From assembly GCA_947258625.1 (NCBI GenBank), contig CAMYJN010000161.1:1-6140 (forward strand): a stretch of 6,140 nt of DNA, in the 5' to 3' direction. Source of the stretch: an uncultured Polyangiaceae bacterium (GTDB lineage: Bacteria > Myxococcota_A > Polyangia > Polyangiales > Houyiibacteriaceae). Positions 6,094-6,140 of this stretch are shown here, piece after piece; position 1 is the first letter of the stretch; each line of letters begins with the position of its first letter. Below the pieces are notes generated by a model, which saw only the letters and a list, made by a program, of their open reading frames with translations, was not told where the DNA came from and ran no database searches. Made by a program: the position numbers and the translations under genes.

Positions 6094-6140
6094 TCGCGCT
6101 GCCGCGGGTGTTTTGGGGGGTGGTTGGTGGGCTTGGGGCC
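6094..6140 (+). repeat. 47-bp direct repeat, copy 2 (runs to window edge)
   Basis: This copy matches 5936-5982 without a mismatch and stops only because the window ends, so the true repeat may be longer. Unlike copy 1, it lacks a well-matched left arm to make the same terminator hairpin. Confidence 0.9.

Larger units (their letters stand above)
5910..6140. other. Non-coding, repeat-rich region downstream of the pdh operon
   Basis: I see no supported gene in these 231 bases. The stretch holds a terminator-like hairpin, two copies of a 47-bp repeat, a second perfect hairpin, and alternating G-rich and C-rich tracts. The stretch 6030-6100 is a run of short GC-rich words built from CGCTGCGCTCCGCC and CGCCGGGCTTCGCCG, the look of dispersed intergenic repeat families in high-GC genomes. 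An E3 gene or an unrelated gene may follow beyond the window. Confidence 0.6.

Overview
The window is high-GC DNA with dense, well-formed coding sequence and deltaproteobacterial or myxobacterial-style gene content. That assignment is an inference from base composition and from the families present: a mitochondrial-type pyruvate dehydrogenase complex, a single-chain biotin carboxylase with a carrier domain, and a GAF-GGDEF protein with a substitution typical of deltaproteobacterial cGAMP synthases. No marker gene fixes the taxon. I see no prophage, CRISPR array, insertion sequence, tRNA or rRNA.

Layout: (1) 3-1457, plus strand, is the 3' part of a biotin-dependent carboxylase. It covers the end of the biotin carboxylase domain, a helical linker and an AccB-like biotinyl domain, and it is cut by the left edge. 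(2) 1467-2612, minus strand, meets it tail to tail with only 9 bp between the stop codons. It encodes a GAF-GGDEF nucleotide cyclase. (3) A 64-bp divergent region, 2613-2676, holds the likely promoter and a clear Shine-Dalgarno for the next operon. (4) 2677-5909, plus strand, is a tight three-gene operon for pyruvate dehydrogenase E1 alpha, E1 beta and E2. The first two genes overlap by 4 nt and the last two are 3 nt apart. (5) 5910-6140 is non-coding. It has a terminator-like hairpin, a perfect 47-bp direct repeat with one copy ending exactly at the window edge, a small perfect hairpin, and opposing G-rich and C-rich tracts.

The metabolic genes fit together. The E1/E2 complex makes acetyl-CoA from pyruvate, and an ACC-like biotin enzyme would carboxylate acetyl-CoA or another acyl-CoA. 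The E3 (lipoamide dehydrogenase) gene is not in the window.

The most interesting signal is in the GGDEF protein. Its active site is intact, but the aspartate that reads the guanine base (PleD Asp344) is serine (Ser257), and the RxxD feedback-inhibition site is missing. Serine at that position is the signature of Hypr GGDEF enzymes, which make 3',3'-cGAMP. The gene is therefore a candidate cGAMP synthase, transcribed divergently from the pyruvate dehydrogenase operon.
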